Source: Erigeron canadensis
Lineage: Eukaryota; Streptophyta; Magnoliopsida; Asterales; Asteraceae
Assembly (NCBI RefSeq): GCF_010389155.1
Contig: NC_057764.1
Span: forward strand, 2,356,001-2,420,000
Reading direction: 5' to 3'
DNA length: 64,000 nucleotides
The position numbers and the translations under genes are program-made. Within the stretch, counting starts at the first letter, position 1. Each line of letters opens with the position of its first letter. The notes under the pieces were generated by a model. It saw only the letters and a program-made list of their open reading frames with translations. It was not told where the DNA came from and did no database searches. This document shows positions 12,812 to 25,556 of this stretch, in pieces.

Positions 12812-14549
12812 TTTGTCTGAATATAACGACGACGATTAGAGACGAAATAAGCGAGAACGAAACAGAGGTTAGGGCCTACTTCATTAACATAAACATATCA
12901 AACATAATAAGGCCTCAAAACTACACTCTCACTCATCGCAACCCGTCCTATAGACATTTCATCTTAAAGCTATTACATCACTACTTAAGTCTATGATTTC
13001 CCATACGGTTTAAGTCCAAAGTCCTGAGGTCTTAGTCAAATTTTGGTTCACTTAAACCATTTCTCTGATAACACCATGTAACACCCATCATTTAAAAACA
13101 TGGATTTCAAAAAACTTTGCCAAACGGCGTTTAAAAAGTAGCGGAAAATGATCACTTTAAAACTGCCCCATCCGTAACCGGATGGTACATTTATAAAATG
13201 GTGTTACTAACATGCATCATCAAAACAATATAATGGAAATCCAAGTTATGGCACCAACATAAATGCCATCATTATTACATGTTCATAAATCATAAATGAA
13301 AGTAGCCAAAACGTAAGGCTAGGGGAAGTCTAAGCATTCAACAATCTATGCTAGTCTTCTTTATTACTTCTACCCATTTCACCGAGCTAATCCTTTCCTA
13401 GCTCAAGCTTGCTTATCCTGAAGGCACAACATTTTCAAAAGAGCAAGTGTTAGCTAATAAATTAGCTAAGTAAGATAACATAATTTGAAAACATTTGCCG
13501 ATTCATAATATATTAACAAAACGTGTCATAAATGTTAATATCACATACATATCATATCACAAGATAAACACAATAGGACCATCATATTCCTAATGTGCCT
13601 AGCATTTCTTTCTTATCTTTCTTCCTTTACTTCGTTTCTTTGCCTAGACGTAGGCTAAGTGACTTACGCCACTTACATAGGGATGTGGGGTTTGTGTGCA
13701 GGCGGTCGTAGACCATACATGGATTCTTCACACCCGACATGATGGGTAAACCTTTCGGTGGTCCATCGGCTTCGTTAAGGAATTGACAGAGTCATTTCCA
13801 ACTGAATAAACCGTTTATGCCTTTACACAATGGTGGTTAGTTACTCCACTCGGAATACTCAAACGTAACTATGCCACGGGAGGTATCATGATTCCCAAAC
13901 CACATGACCACGTACGCCCTAGCTCTGAGGAACTAGCACGGGTTAAGCTTAACACAACATCTTAAATATGCTCGAGACTTCTTAATTATATTAGCTTAGG
14001 CTACACTTTCACCTAAACTAATCACATACATCATCTTTTACTTTAGGGCCCTTAATCGTACACGTGTCATGACAATCCTATTCATATGTCTAGTGACTAG
14101 GTGTTTAAGCCATGCAAACATTCATAAAAACATTTCATCATTTCATTTCACATGCATAACATCATACCTTTAAATCATTCATATCTTACCATACATCATC
14201 AATGGTAATCATACATATCCCATAAAGCCTCCCATATAATCCCATAATCATACAAGTATGCAATTATATTCATTTGGGGGTTTTAACTTATAAAAACTAT
14301 ATTTTGTTGTACCCTCAGGTGACGAAAAATGTTATCTTACCCCAATAAGAATGCAATAACAAAGTGTCACACCAATTAAGACTCGACAGTGAATGCTCAA
14401 ACCTTCAGAACCTACGATGTACAAAAGAGTCCAATTAATTGCTAATTTACTCACTATCATTGTCTTTTAATAAAGACTCAACATCATGCTTTTATTAGTA
14501 AATACGTTTAATTTAAGGTGTTAAATATTCAATAACAATTTCAATCTCG

Positions 14550-14985
14550 AACCACGAGATTCAAAAATGAGAATTTTAATCTTGAACCATAAAGATCAAA
14601 AATTACAATTTCAATCTCACAAGATTCAAAACACAATTTCAATCTTGCAAGGACCAAATATGTTAATTCGGAACTGCAGGGATCAAAACTATCAATTTCA
14701 ATACTGTCACTTTTCAAACTATAGGGATCAAAATTGTCACTTTCAAAACTATAGGGATCAAAACTGTCATTTTCAAAACTACAGGGACCGTTTATGTCAA
14801 ATCAGAAACTTCAGGGACCAAAACTGTCATTTTCAAAACTACAGGGACCATTTATGTCAAATCATAAACTTTAGGGACCTTTTATGTCAATTCAGAAACT
14901 TCAGGGACTGAAAATGAAAAGTCTGAAACTACAGGGACTAAAAAAATACAAAACTAAAACTGCAAGGACTAAAAGTGTAAATTCT
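14550..14985. repeat. Degenerate ~30-bp tandem repeats inside the gypsy LTR
   Basis: Repeating units of about 30 bp with the core AAACTACAGGGACCAAAACT (variants GGGATC, GGGACT) alternating with GTCATTTTCA or TATGTCAAATCA. They leave one plus-strand frame open for 114 codons with repeated NYRDQNCHFQ. This is a by-product of the repeat period, not a supported gene, since it lies antisense inside an LTR. Confidence 0.8.
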
Positions 14986-16140
14986 GGTTGACTTTCACAT
15001 CAGCATGATGCAGGCAGATGGGACAAGGAGATCGACGGGCTGCTGCTCTTTTCTTGTTTCTTATTTTGTTTTCACAAACAATTGCTAAGTGCTTAAACAA
15101 CTTCAAATTGAGATTTCTACTTCGTTACTTGATGGATTTAAATGATTCTTTTTGCATAATCTTCGGTTTTCATTAAAGAATATAACTCCAGAAAATAATT
15201 CATTTTAATTTCTTTTTTAGATAATAAACAACAAAAACGTTACAACATCTTTATAAATCTTTAAAACAAGATTCCCGGTTCGTTATTCAACCAGATCAAG
15301 TGATTCTTTTTGCAAAACTTATGATTTTCAGTAGAGAATCTAATTCCAGAAGAAAATCCCATTTTAAAAGTTTCTTTCTTCAGATCTAATGAAAAAAGAC
15401 GTTAAACACGTTTACAAATCGATTTGAAATCCATATGTATGAATCAAAGTACTTTCAAATAACTACATAACATTGAAATACATCAAAAGAGAATGATTTT
15501 ATTTAACTTAACCCTTCTTGTAAAACCATCATCATTGAGATCCCAAAATAACCTCGAAAACGTTAATTTTCGGTATGAAAATCTCTAGACACAAGCAAGG
15601 ATCATTATAATGAACACATAATGAACAAGAATATGTTATCTACTGATTTCCAGGAAGTAACTCACGAAATTTGAGAGTAAAAGATGGAGAAAAGTGAGAG
15701 AATGGTAAAACTTAGTGAAAATAGGTTATTAGATGATAATGATTATTTAAAAAGAGGTTATCATACTTGGTTTAACCTAATGGACCAGATTTTATCTTTA
15801 AATTTCGTGCATAAGGATTGGGCTTGGCTAAAGTCCACTACAACAAGTCCAAAAAGTCATTTTAGCATAAAAACTAAGGCCCGAAGCTAATACGTATACT
15901 AACAGACGACTAATTAACGTCTTAAGCACATAATGGTGAACCGGCACACCATATTAGCATCACATAACTCAATAACTTATTCACATATAGGCACATTAAT
16001 CATCGTTTATCATTAAATTAATCGCCTAACAATTAACGAAACTAACGGCGTTAAAGATCAACTAACGATAAACCGATAGAAGTTGTCGATTGACTAACGA
16101 CAAAGTCAAGGTCAAAGATTGAAAAGTTTAGGATGTTACA

Positions 16141-18338
16141 CTCTTTGAGGTAAGGAATTCCCTATAGTTGTTGAATTATAAATTAGGGTTTTTATTGTTG
16201 AAATTAGGGTTCTTAAATATTGAAATCGGGATTTGGTCATATTTGGGGATTTTGATGAACCCTAATGAAAATTTAAAAAGGAAGAATTTGGGGGTAATGA
16301 AAATAAGTCTGTATGGTAAGACTTCGTAGTGATAAACTATGTATTTTTGGTGTTTGGTTAAAATTAAATTATGAAATTTATTATGGAACTTATGATGAAA
16401 GATCTTGTGTAGCCAAACACCATAGTGATTGAGGTCATGGTGAATTTAGTTAGATGATTGCGAATTAAATGAGTTTATAGAACTCATAGCTAAACAATAT
16501 ATATTGTGTAGGTGGTGAAGAGCATCTTGTTAAGTCTAGTAGCCATATTGTGCATAGTAGCCAAATAGAGCCTAATAACAAAAATCAAGGTGATTGCATA
16601 TTTATATGTTCATAGTGTTGTTATATGGAGGACATAGGTGGGTAAATTCCTATGACCCAATTGTGTTTTGAATTTGTGTAAGACTAGTAGAAGATGATGT
16701 ACCTACTAGCATATATTGAGTGTAAGACTAGTAGATGATGAGATGCCTACTAGCATATATTGATTTTGTGTTAGACTAGTAGATGATGAGATATCTACTA
16801 GCATATATCCTTGGCCAAATAGAATATACATGATCATGAATTGTTGGCGTTGTCTTGATTGTTGAATGAATGGTTCAAGTTGTTTATATGCATTTAAATT
16901 GATATAGCTATATTGATCATACATATATGCATTCACTAAGCTTTATTGCTTATATTTTAGTTGTTTAAATTTTATAGGAAGTGGTAATAGCAAAAGCAAG
17001 GAGGTGATTGAAAGAAGTTAAGGTTGAAGGTTTATCTCTCAAAAGGTTGACATCTTAGATAATTGTGGTAGTTGATCCCTTCTTGACCATGTTGGCTCTT
17101 GATACTTACTCCTTTGTTAGACAAGTCAATTTGGTATGAAATTTTTGTAAATATCCAGCTTTTGGGTTCTTTGAATTATATATGGTTATGTAAATAGCTA
17201 GTAGGTCAATGATTCGGGTAAACGACTCATTTCGTTGTACTTGGTTAACCCATTAGTGGGTCATATAATGATTTTGGTAACAAAGATGTGTATGAGTAGA
17301 AATTTTGATGTCAAATGTTTGGTTGAAAAATGGAAGGTTGTTTTGATGAATGTAGAATTGATGTATATGTTGAGTCATAGGTTGAAATCTGATTTTTGAA
17401 GAAAAAGTGTTGTGCAGAACTCTTCCACTGCGCCGCAGTGGGAGAGTTAATTCCCACTGCGCCGCAGTAGGAAGTGTCAACCCCACTGCGCCGCAGTGGG
17501 GATCCACTGTAAAAAAAAAAATTTCGGTTTTCAATTAAAAGAGTTTGGTTCTTACACTTTCGCATGTCTTACACATGTGTAACTGGCGTCTATATATTGT
17601 CGAGAATATAAAATTTATGCATGTGCAGTGATGGAGTCAGAAATTTTAGTATGAGGGGGCAATTTTAAAAGTTATTTATCATACTTAGAGTCGTATTCAA
17701 TAATGTAAAAAAAATGGACCCTAGCTCGAGAATAGAAAATGGACCCTCAAAAGCATTTTGTTCCCCACACCGGGTATAATAGACCACACATGACGGACAA
17801 GGTCTTATTAAATGAAAACGTAAACCATAATGCATGAGACCCGAAAAATGTATCTTTTTTTTTATGAAAATAACTAGCTCATATATATCTTTCCTACATA
17901 ACAATTATGATGATTATAATTAGTTTTTTGTGATAAATATATAGAATAATTTGAAAAATAATAATTTTTCCACAAAAAGTTACAATATTAATGTATTACA
18001 CATTTACATACCCTAACAAATAAAGCTTTTTTTTAAAAAAAACTTTCTTAGTTTAGTCTATTAAATTAAAACAACTCAAGTTTTTTATTATCCCAATGGA
18101 AAAGATCTATCTCAAAATTAATATTTCGATAACGAATAATTTTCAAAAAATATGCTTATGACAACAAATATAATATTTATATGTATGTCTATTTATTTTT
18201 CCTTAATTTTTTAAAAAGATTACAAATATACGGTTTAAATTTTAAAAATTTATATTGTACTAAAATTGGAGTGGGGCAGCTGACCCTGCCACTGCCCCCA
18301 TAATGAATCCATCCTTGTACATGTGTAAAACAATATCA
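16141..18338. other. Non-coding repeat-rich sequence
   Basis: No gene is supported. Three diverged copies of a ~45-bp unit occur at 16675-16810 (GACTAGTAGATGATGAGATG then CTACTAGCATATAT). The GC-rich near-palindromes at 17425-17499 are listed separately. From about 17630 to 18310 the sequence resembles decayed transposon: GGAGTCAGAAATTTTAGTAT at one side and GCCACTGCCCCCATAATGAA at the other; I cannot place it in a family. Confidence 0.5.
17425..17499. repeat. Three 17-bp GC-rich near-palindromes at exact 29-bp spacing
   Basis: CCACTGCGCCGCAGTGG occurs at 17425-17441, 17454-17470 (one base changed) and 17483-17499. Each is an 8-bp inverted repeat around a single C. The spacers differ (GAGAGTTAATTC and GAAGTGTCAACC), so only the palindromes are conserved. 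The GC content stands out sharply from the AT-rich surroundings. Confidence 0.9.
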
Positions 18339-18347
18339 TTAAAAAAA

Positions 18348-20039
18348 GAGTTAATGACATAAATCGTCCCTGTGGTTTACCTAAATAGTCACGTTTCGTC
18401 CTTTATAATCCAAAACCTCAAGGACAGTCATTTATAGAAGGATAAGGATCACGTTTGGTCCTTTGACTGTTTGACCGTTACCTTCTCTCCGTTAACCCCC
18501 CCACGTGACACTCACATGAGGGGTATTCCGGTCTTTTCCCTATCATTTGACTATTTTCTCATCTTCTCTTTTTGTTTATAACTTTATATACAACACAGAA
18601 TCCCTGCATCATCATCATAATCATACCAGAACCTAGGAACGTCATCTTCAAAAAGAATCATCATCCTCATGCCTATATCTACAACATTTTGCTATTAAAA
18701 TATCATCATATTTATTTCTAATACTCAGATCAGAAATTATAAAACCACAAAAAACACATATGAATCTAATAAATTATAAATGCATCCATTAAATAAAGAA
18801 ACCTTTAATCCCTAAATCAAATTCACCATCAAAGTTTCTTTCAATGCAAGTAGATTCCACTAATATTGTTATCGATTGTTAAAACAAATACTATATGTCA
18901 TCATTATATCACTATAAAATCAAAAAATTCATTGATTCTTTGCTTGATTTCAAGTTCCAACCTCACGAACTAAACAACCGTGTTAGTATATATAAACGTG
19001 CATACCAACAAATATGGTCTTCAAAAGCGTAAGCCATCAGATATATCATCTTCAAAGTACCATATGCGTTGCTAGATATAGATATATATAGATTCATAAG
19101 ATATAGATGTAGATCTAAATATAAATATCGATCGGGTTTTGGCCGGAAAAACCTGTGCCTTTAACACCACGGCCGACGATAATCTGATCGAGAGGTGGTG
19201 GCCGGGAAAGTCAGAGATATATGCATCTAGATCCATCACCATCATCGGCGGTGGCTAGCCGACGATCCGAGATAATAACTCTTAACTAAATTTAGAGATG
19301 TTGAAACAAGATCTACAACTATCTATATCTATAACTAGCCACCACTTCTTTTTCTTCTTGTTCTTACTAACCGTCACCATCATGCCTGACCAACTCTTTC
19401 CTTGCGAGAGATTAACATAAACCCTAGACTTTGATTATGTAAACCATGTTGTTACAAATGCAGGAGCCATCACTAAGATATGCAAATATAAACGTGGTGG
19501 TGGTGGTTTTTCTGGTGACATATTCAACAACAGCGAAGTGGTGGCGATGGCATTTTCTAGCGACGAAAAGTGGCGAAGGTGGTTAGCTGATCTTGGTGGG
19601 CAGCCTTCAAATTTTAGTATACTTATAGATATATCTATCTATGGATACATATGATTGTACATACAACAATTATTGTGAAGAATATAAAAGGGACTTGGAG
19701 ATGAAAGGAAAGTTTAGATCTGAAATAGTAGTATACTTTTATATGTATATGTATATGTTTGTATTACTGTATATACTTCCTGTAAAAAAAACTAAAGAGA
19801 TATTGACAGTAAAAAGAGACAGGGAGGAAAAAGATTATGACCTATAAGTAAATTATTGGAGTACCCCTCACGTGAGTGTCACCTGAGGGGTTTAACAGAG
19901 AAAATGTAACGGTCAAATAGTTAAAGTACTAAACGTGATCTTTATCCTCCTATAAAGGATTGTCTTTGAGGTTTTAGATTATAAAGGACGAAACATGACT
20001 ATTTAGGTAAACCACAGGGACGATTTATGTCTTTAACTC
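18348..20039. mobile_element. Non-autonomous MULE, 1692 bp, ~200-bp TIRs
   Basis: Inverted repeats of about 200 bp start GAGTTAATGACATAAATCGT (left) and GAGTTAAAGACATAAATCGT (right, complement) and stay closely similar through a CCCCTCACGTGAGTGTCAC-like segment. The flanks are a perfect 9-bp target-site duplication, TTAAAAAAA, at 18339-18347 and 20040-20048. The interior (about 18550-19860) has no recognisable transposase. GC-richer segments near 19140-19260 and 19500-19600 could be captured host DNA, but I recognise no gene. Confidence 0.9.
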
Positions 20040-20663
20040 TTAAAAAAAATGCACTAATCTATACATATGATCATTATTTACGCACATCACTTACACATGT
20101 GTGGAAAACATCAAAATGATGCAAACCTTCACCCATCGGAGGATCTAAAATGGTGTAATTGCGAAGTATTATTCAATCAACCATTTTGCACCGAATTTGG
20201 TACTATAGTAGTATAGTATCGTCACATCAAAATTTAAATAACTCTTTAGTTATATAATTAATGCAAAAACTTAAATTTAGTTGAAGAAAAAATATAATTA
20301 AAAAGGCTTAGTGAAATCTTTACAAATATTATACTATACAATTTATTTTATTTGCTATTTATAACTTTTGTAAAAAGTTTGCATTACCTAATATATAAAT
20401 AGCTTGTGAAATAGATAAGTTAATACGTACGAGTATATAGTAACAAAATAAATTTGTTGATATAAAAATAATGTGCCATTCCAAGTTTTAAAGGTGTTTG
20501 ATATTGAGTTTTTAAATTGAATTTTGCATTTTTAAAATTGCCTTTTGAAAAAAAATATATGTTCTTATCTATTTTTTAAAACTCTATCTCTTTTTCTTTA
20601 TCAATACAAATAATCACTTTTAAGCTAAACATATTTTCAACTTATTTGGATTTTACAAAGTAG

Positions 20664-21633
20664 TGTTAGGTCCAGTTTTGGCTAAAACTGGAGCCTCTCC
20701 AGTTGCAACTGGAGACCAGAAGAATTGTCCGGAAATATTAGAAGTCCAGTTGTAATGTACAGTTACGCAACTGATGACTTCCTCCAGTTGAAGATCTGAA
20801 GAAGATACCTGAAGACATTCCAGTTGAAGTTGAAGACATGAAGTGGAAGAAAGAGAATGACAATGACAGCGAATCCCAGTTGACATTCTATGAGATCAAT
20901 GGACTAGAGACCGTCAGTACAGTAAATGCACTTACAAAGCTTTACACTGATTACGAGAAGGACCTTTTACCTTACATCCTTTTACCCGGACAATAACCTT
21001 GTTTGTGGATAAAAGTACATAGATGTAAAGTGGTTGAATAAAGTAACACTTTGTCTTACTTTATTAAGTATACACAATAATTAAATATAATTCTTTGTGT
21101 ATTGTCAACCATAGTTATACGTCGAAGTTGGGATCCCAATGCCCAACCTTCAACTATAAATAAAGGTCCTTGCACAACTAAAAACACATCTTTGCATATC
21201 TGACTTTGCAATATTCTTGGTGACTTGTGCAATATTCTCTCAATCGCTAAAAGGAATATTTCACAACTCTAAGTGTTTCGATTGTTAAGGAGAATTTCCA
21301 AGTATAGATCAATTGTATTTCATAGGTTGTTAGGATATTTACATTCGTGTATTATCTTGGTTCCGAAACAACCTTGTATTTTATTTAAAGTTAATAAATA
21401 AAATACACTTGAAAAATACATATTCTCTCACCAATTTACTTTACAAGTTATTTACATTATTGTATTGTATTTACTTATTTATTCTTGTCACCTTAATAAG
21501 TAAGCTTCCAGTTAACCTAGTATACTGTTCACTACAACTGGTCACGTCCAGATTTAGTGAATGTGTTGCAAAGTATCTCACCATCGATATAGAGGTGTCT
21601 TCAACACTCATCTAGAAATAGTTGGGACTTACA
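20664..21633 (+). mobile_element. Solo LTR, 970 bp, 5-bp TSD
   Basis: The sequence begins TGTTAGGTCC and ends GGACTTACA. It is flanked by a perfect 5-bp duplication AGTAG at 20659-20663 and 21634-21638. It contains a TATA box (ACTATAAATAAAGG, about 21153-21166) in the plus direction. No primer-binding site or internal region follows, so it is a solo LTR left by recombination between two LTRs. Copia or gypsy origin cannot be decided from the LTR alone. Confidence 0.88.
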
Positions 21634-21996
21634 AGTAGTAATCAAGATAATCTTTTTAAAAGGTAATTCCAAATACCTTTTAATATTTTGTGCATTTTAT
21701 TTTCTATTTATAACTTTAAACAAACGTGCATCAATTTCATGAATACAAGTGCTACTTCTTTAGAATTAAAGTCCCGCAATAATAGTTTAACGGTGCAAAA
21801 TATATATAACATTAAAGCGGAGGATAAGACGTGTTTAGTTAGAGAAAATATTACTGTAATGTTTTTTAGTTTTTTACATGTAATTTTCTTCATTATGATA
21901 AGAATTTTTAAAAACATGTTCGAAATTAAAAGATGTTAAGTTTAATTTCCATATAATTAAATTAACATGTTAAAATTATTTTTTTTGCTTGGAGGG

Positions 21997-22503
21997 CACT
22001 ACAACAAATATGTTATTTATTAATACTCATTATTTCGTACTTTTTAAAAATGTTTAAAAATTTGCTAATTTATTCACACTTAAAAATGTGTGAATAGATC
22101 TCACATTTAAAAGTGTGAATAAAGTTAAAGAATCAAATTTTTTTCATAATTATACATGTAGAAATAAAAATTTTACATTTTCAAGTGCGTAAAAATATAT
22201 AATTGTTTACACTTAAAAGTGTGGAAGTAATTTGTGACACCAAATTTTCTCACGCAAGAGGAAGCGCAAGAAATTTGAGTGTGACAAATTAGCTCTCACA
22301 CCTTTAAGTGTGAAAATGTTTGACATTTACATTTTGTTTATACATTTATACTTGTGAAAAAGTGTGACTTTTTTAATTTTTTCAAGCTTCTAAGTGTGAA
22401 TCTTATTATACAATGTTAAATGTGAGCAAATTAACATATTTTTTTCACACTTATTAAAAATGCGAGAAAATAAATATGAGCAATTGACATTTTTGTTGTA
22501 GTA
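21997..22503. mobile_element. CACTA-like MITE with subterminal CACACTT repeats
   Basis: The left end is CACTACAACAAATATG and the right end ACATTTTTGTTGTAGTA, i.e. inverted CACTACAACAAA termini with the last base changed. Between them, many copies of CACACTTAAAANTGTG in both orientations form subterminal repeats, as in CACTA (En/Spm) elements. There is no coding capacity. A clean 3-bp target duplication is not visible (GGG against AGG), so borders are slightly uncertain. Confidence 0.7.
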
Positions 22504-23076
22504 AGGGGAGCGGGGGTGGGGGGATTTCATAGGTGTGAGGACGGGTAAATAGAAATGAAGATTTTAAAGTTGGAAAATGGAAAATGTGAAAAGTAATAAA
22601 ATATGTTTATAAGTTTTCAATTTGAAAAGAAAAATACAATATTTATTGTTTTTTTTTTAAAATTGTTTTTGAATTTTTTTTTTTTTGCCAATGGGTTGAT
22701 AGCTCAGTGGCATCTCAGACCTCTAATGAAGGGTTGTTCCTTGGGCAACCAGGGTTCAAATCCAAGGGGCCGCATGTTTTACCTCAAATTGTTGGAGTGT
22801 GATCATGTTATAATAAATCGCATGTCCGGAAATAATTTAAGCTTATGGGGTCACACGAAATGACACGGTAACTCTATATTATTAATTAGTATATTAAAGT
22901 AATATATTAATTAAAATGCTTACGAAATAATTAATAAACGATTGTTTAAATATGTTTATTAATTAAAAGAGAAAGACTTAATTGTAAATTAGGAATTAGA
23001 GTTGGGCTCTGATTAATTCTAATAGGGGCCGGTTTTTACTATGGGTTTTGTAACCCAATACAAACTTGTTCACTAA

Positions 23077-25032
23077 GAGGCTCCCTAATGGACACCACAA
23101 ATCCACCTAAGACTAGTCTATGTCAGTGCTACATCAGCAAAAAACACTTCAAGGACTAATCCCCCCAAAATGCACCCAATAGACTCATCCACTAAAGACT
23201 AGTCTTGGACCCACCAATTATTTAATTCTACCCATTTATCCAAACTTTACACTTTTAACCCTCTAAACTATTAATAAAATACATTTTTAGTCCACTAACA
23301 CAAATTATTAACAAAACACACAAGTTCATTAGAATAACAAATTACAATAATAAAGCACACAACCTAAAAATGAAAAAAAAAAAAAAACACAACAACATTT
23401 TTATTTTTTTAAATTAAACCTAAACTAATTGGGACTGAAAAGGAAGTCTTTGTAGTCCGCCATGAGTTTCTTCTTGGCTTCCTTGATGTAATTCTTCTCC
23501 TCATCATCACATTTTGTTTTGTCCATGAAAGAAAGAGCAGTATACATGGTGCGCTTCCTTTCTTCCTCACGAATGGCAGCCAAGGACATTTGTTGTTCAT
23601 TCAACACCGCCTCCTTTTTACACCCAAGTCGGTCGAGTCGGGCGGCTAGGTCGGAAGCTGAAGAACGAGCAGACCCCGCATCGGAAGAAGCAGATGTTCG
23701 TGATGCCTTTGACTTAGTAGGGGGCGCGTATAAGTATCCTGACCGAAGAAGTCATTATCACCAAGGTCCACCGGCGCGAATTGGGTCCCCTCCTCTTCCT
23801 CATCTTCATATCAACAACATTAAGAACGTTTTTCCTTTTATGCAAGCTTCGACCCAAAACATCATGACCGGATGGAGCGAAGAACTTTGGCTTATCTTTC
23901 ACAAGCAACCAACACTCGTACATGGTAAACTGAGTTTTGGTTTGAGTAAAGTACTCTGAACGCGCTTCCTCCATTACTTGGGCATCGTTCTCACCACTGT
24001 ACCGATAACCATCATAGCCTTTCCAGATTGCGTTGAACTTTGACACATTTGTTCTGATCTTTCTCCACTTGCCACTTATCTGATTGTGGTTTATTGAGTT
24101 GTTGGGGAATCTTGCATTGTACTTATCTATGATTTTCCCCCAAAAAGAATCAACAGATTGGTCTTTGCCGACGTATGGATCTTCTGTAGCATCGATCCAA
24201 CACTCAGTGAGAACTTTCATCTCAAGCTCGGTCCAATTTGACGAGTTTGTAGCAGGTTCTTTTGGTTGTTTGCTTTTCTTGGTGCGTTTGGACATGCTTT
24301 TGACCCGACCCTTTTTGGTTGTGCTTCAGGAATGGATTGGGGGGTGGGAACAGATTCCGGCGTGGGAGCAGATTCGTGTGTGGGGGTGGGGTTACATGGT
24401 GGTGTGGGAAACAAGTGTTGACCGGGTTGTTGAAATTGTGCAGCTGACGACGACCCCCCATGGTAGAAATTAGGGGGTTGTGCAGCGACAAGTGAAGCAT
24501 AATAAGCTGCCATGAATTGAGCATAATGGGGGTCATTTGGTGGTGGGATGAAGGGTGTTTGTGGTGGCTGGTTAGAGTACGATTGATTAAAATCGTTCAC
24601 GGCGTTGTTCCAGAAATCGTTTTCTTTTTGGTTGTTGAAGTTCGATATGATTTTATGCTTAAAATGGTTTTGTATGTGTGAATATATCTGAATAATGCAA
24701 GTGTGGTGTGTTCTAGTGCTTATGGAGGTGTATAGATAGGCTTTTTCAAAAACTAGCCGTTAAAGGACTAAAAGTGTAAATTGTACAGGTGGTCAAACAA
24801 GCCGTTACAGGGACCTGTTTTGCTAACTTTTGAAAGTTGAAAAATTTTGTCTTCTTCCTTGAAAACTATCCGTTGCATTCAAAAAAAAAAAATTACAAAC
24901 AAACATTCGTCCCTGGAAGAACGAACGCACCAGACGAGCCTATCGAACGAGCAAGGGACGAGTCCCACCCAACGGTGTGGACTCGTCCGAGGTAGTCGAA
25001 CGAATAGAGAGACAAACCCATTGGGGAGCCTC
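23077..25032 (-). mobile_element. PIF/Harbinger element A, 1956 bp, ORF1-only
   Basis: Termini GAGGCTCCCTAATGG and, inverted, GAGGCTCCCCAATGG are flanked by TAA duplications (23074-23076 and 25033-25035). It interrupts the copia 5' LTR; the intact 3' LTR shows the unfilled sequence. It encodes only a Myb/SANT-type ORF1 on the minus strand and has no room for a DDE transposase. A GACGAGTCC...GGACTCGTC hairpin sits next to the right end (about 24957-24989). Confidence 0.9.
23425..24600 (-). pseudogene. Harbinger-type ORF1 (Myb/SANT-like), frameshifted
   Basis: Minus-strand pieces in three frames form one protein. The first (24600 to about 24300) is Pro/Gln-rich (QPPQTPFIPPPNDPHY). The second (about 24300-23790) has a trihelix/SANT-like DNA-binding region (SSNWTELEMKVLTECWID, ISGKWRKIRTNVSKFNAIW). 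The third (about 23660-23425) is the helical tail seen in NAM-associated-domain proteins (AIREEERKRTMY...FMDKTK). At least two or three frameshifts, near 24310, 23800 and 23720, separate them. Such proteins are often annotated as 'glutathione S-transferase T3-like' and correspond to the DNA-binding ORF1 of PIF/Harbinger transposons. Probably not functional here. Confidence 0.8.
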
Positions 25033-25541
25033 TAAGTTTATTAACCCTAATTATTAACCCTATATAAAAGGGTTAAGGGTTATTAATTGTTACGACAATA
25101 GAAAGGTAAAACCCTAAATATAATTCTTATATTCTCTCGGTCAAACAACACTATACAATATGAATTCTAGATGTCGACTTTTATTCATATGTAGACTTAC
25201 ACCAATTAATGATATTGCTTACATTTATGGTGGTCTTGTATTGGTTCGATGGCTACAAGGATTTTGTTTTCTTCCAACTATTCGACGGATGTAAAACAAA
25301 GCCTTCATACACACCGAGTTTGTGTGTTCGTGATCGGGTACTAGCATACGGTATAGGGGTGTCTAGTGTGCGAACGTAGAGGGGTTTTACTTTAAACCCT
25401 AAATAATAATAATCTTATTGGAAGCTTTGTGCAAAGGTACACGTTTCGATTCTCTCTTTGTTAATTAATTTGATTACATATACGTTTCTTTCCGCTGCGT
25501 ACTCGTGAATTGTTATATGTTTATGTGCTCATATTCTAACA

Positions 25542-25556
25542 GTGGTATCACGAGCC
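25542..25556 (+). other. Copia primer-binding site
   Basis: GTGGTATCACGAGCC begins directly after the 5' LTR and fits the usual TGGTATCAGAGC primer site for initiator methionine tRNA, apart from a small change in the middle. Confidence 0.85.

Larger units (their letters stand above)
12641..16140 (-). mobile_element. Truncated Ty3-gypsy element: 5' LTR, PBS and gag start
   Basis: Read on the minus strand, a 3064-bp LTR runs from 16140 (TGTAACATCC...) to 13077 (...GGGTGTTACA). It is followed at once by a primer-binding-site-like TGGTGTTATCAGAGAA, a leader, and a gag start codon at 12811. Past about 12641 the retrotransposon sequence stops, and no protease, polymerase or 3' LTR is present. The long LTR, the TGTTATCAGAG leader and the MVNTRATSRR gag start fit chromovirus-like gypsy elements of the Tekay/Del type; lineage is inference. 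A tandem-repeat block lies inside the LTR. Confidence 0.83.

Noticed and set aside
14567..14911. 114-codon plus-strand open frame with NYRDQNCHFQ repeats
   Set aside because: It is produced by the ~30-bp tandem repeats inside a gypsy LTR, antisense to the element; no conserved domain or start context.
17425..17499. CRISPR-like repeat-spacer pattern
   Set aside because: Only three 17-bp units with 12-bp spacers in a plant nuclear context; no cas genes. Kept as a palindrome array instead.
22700..22762. tRNA gene (A and B boxes present)
   Set aside because: No complete cloverleaf or anticodon arm; together with 33452-33547 it forms a SINE.
24084..24473. 129-codon plus-strand frame over Harbinger A
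   Set aside because: Antisense shadow of the ORF1 coding region on the minus strand.
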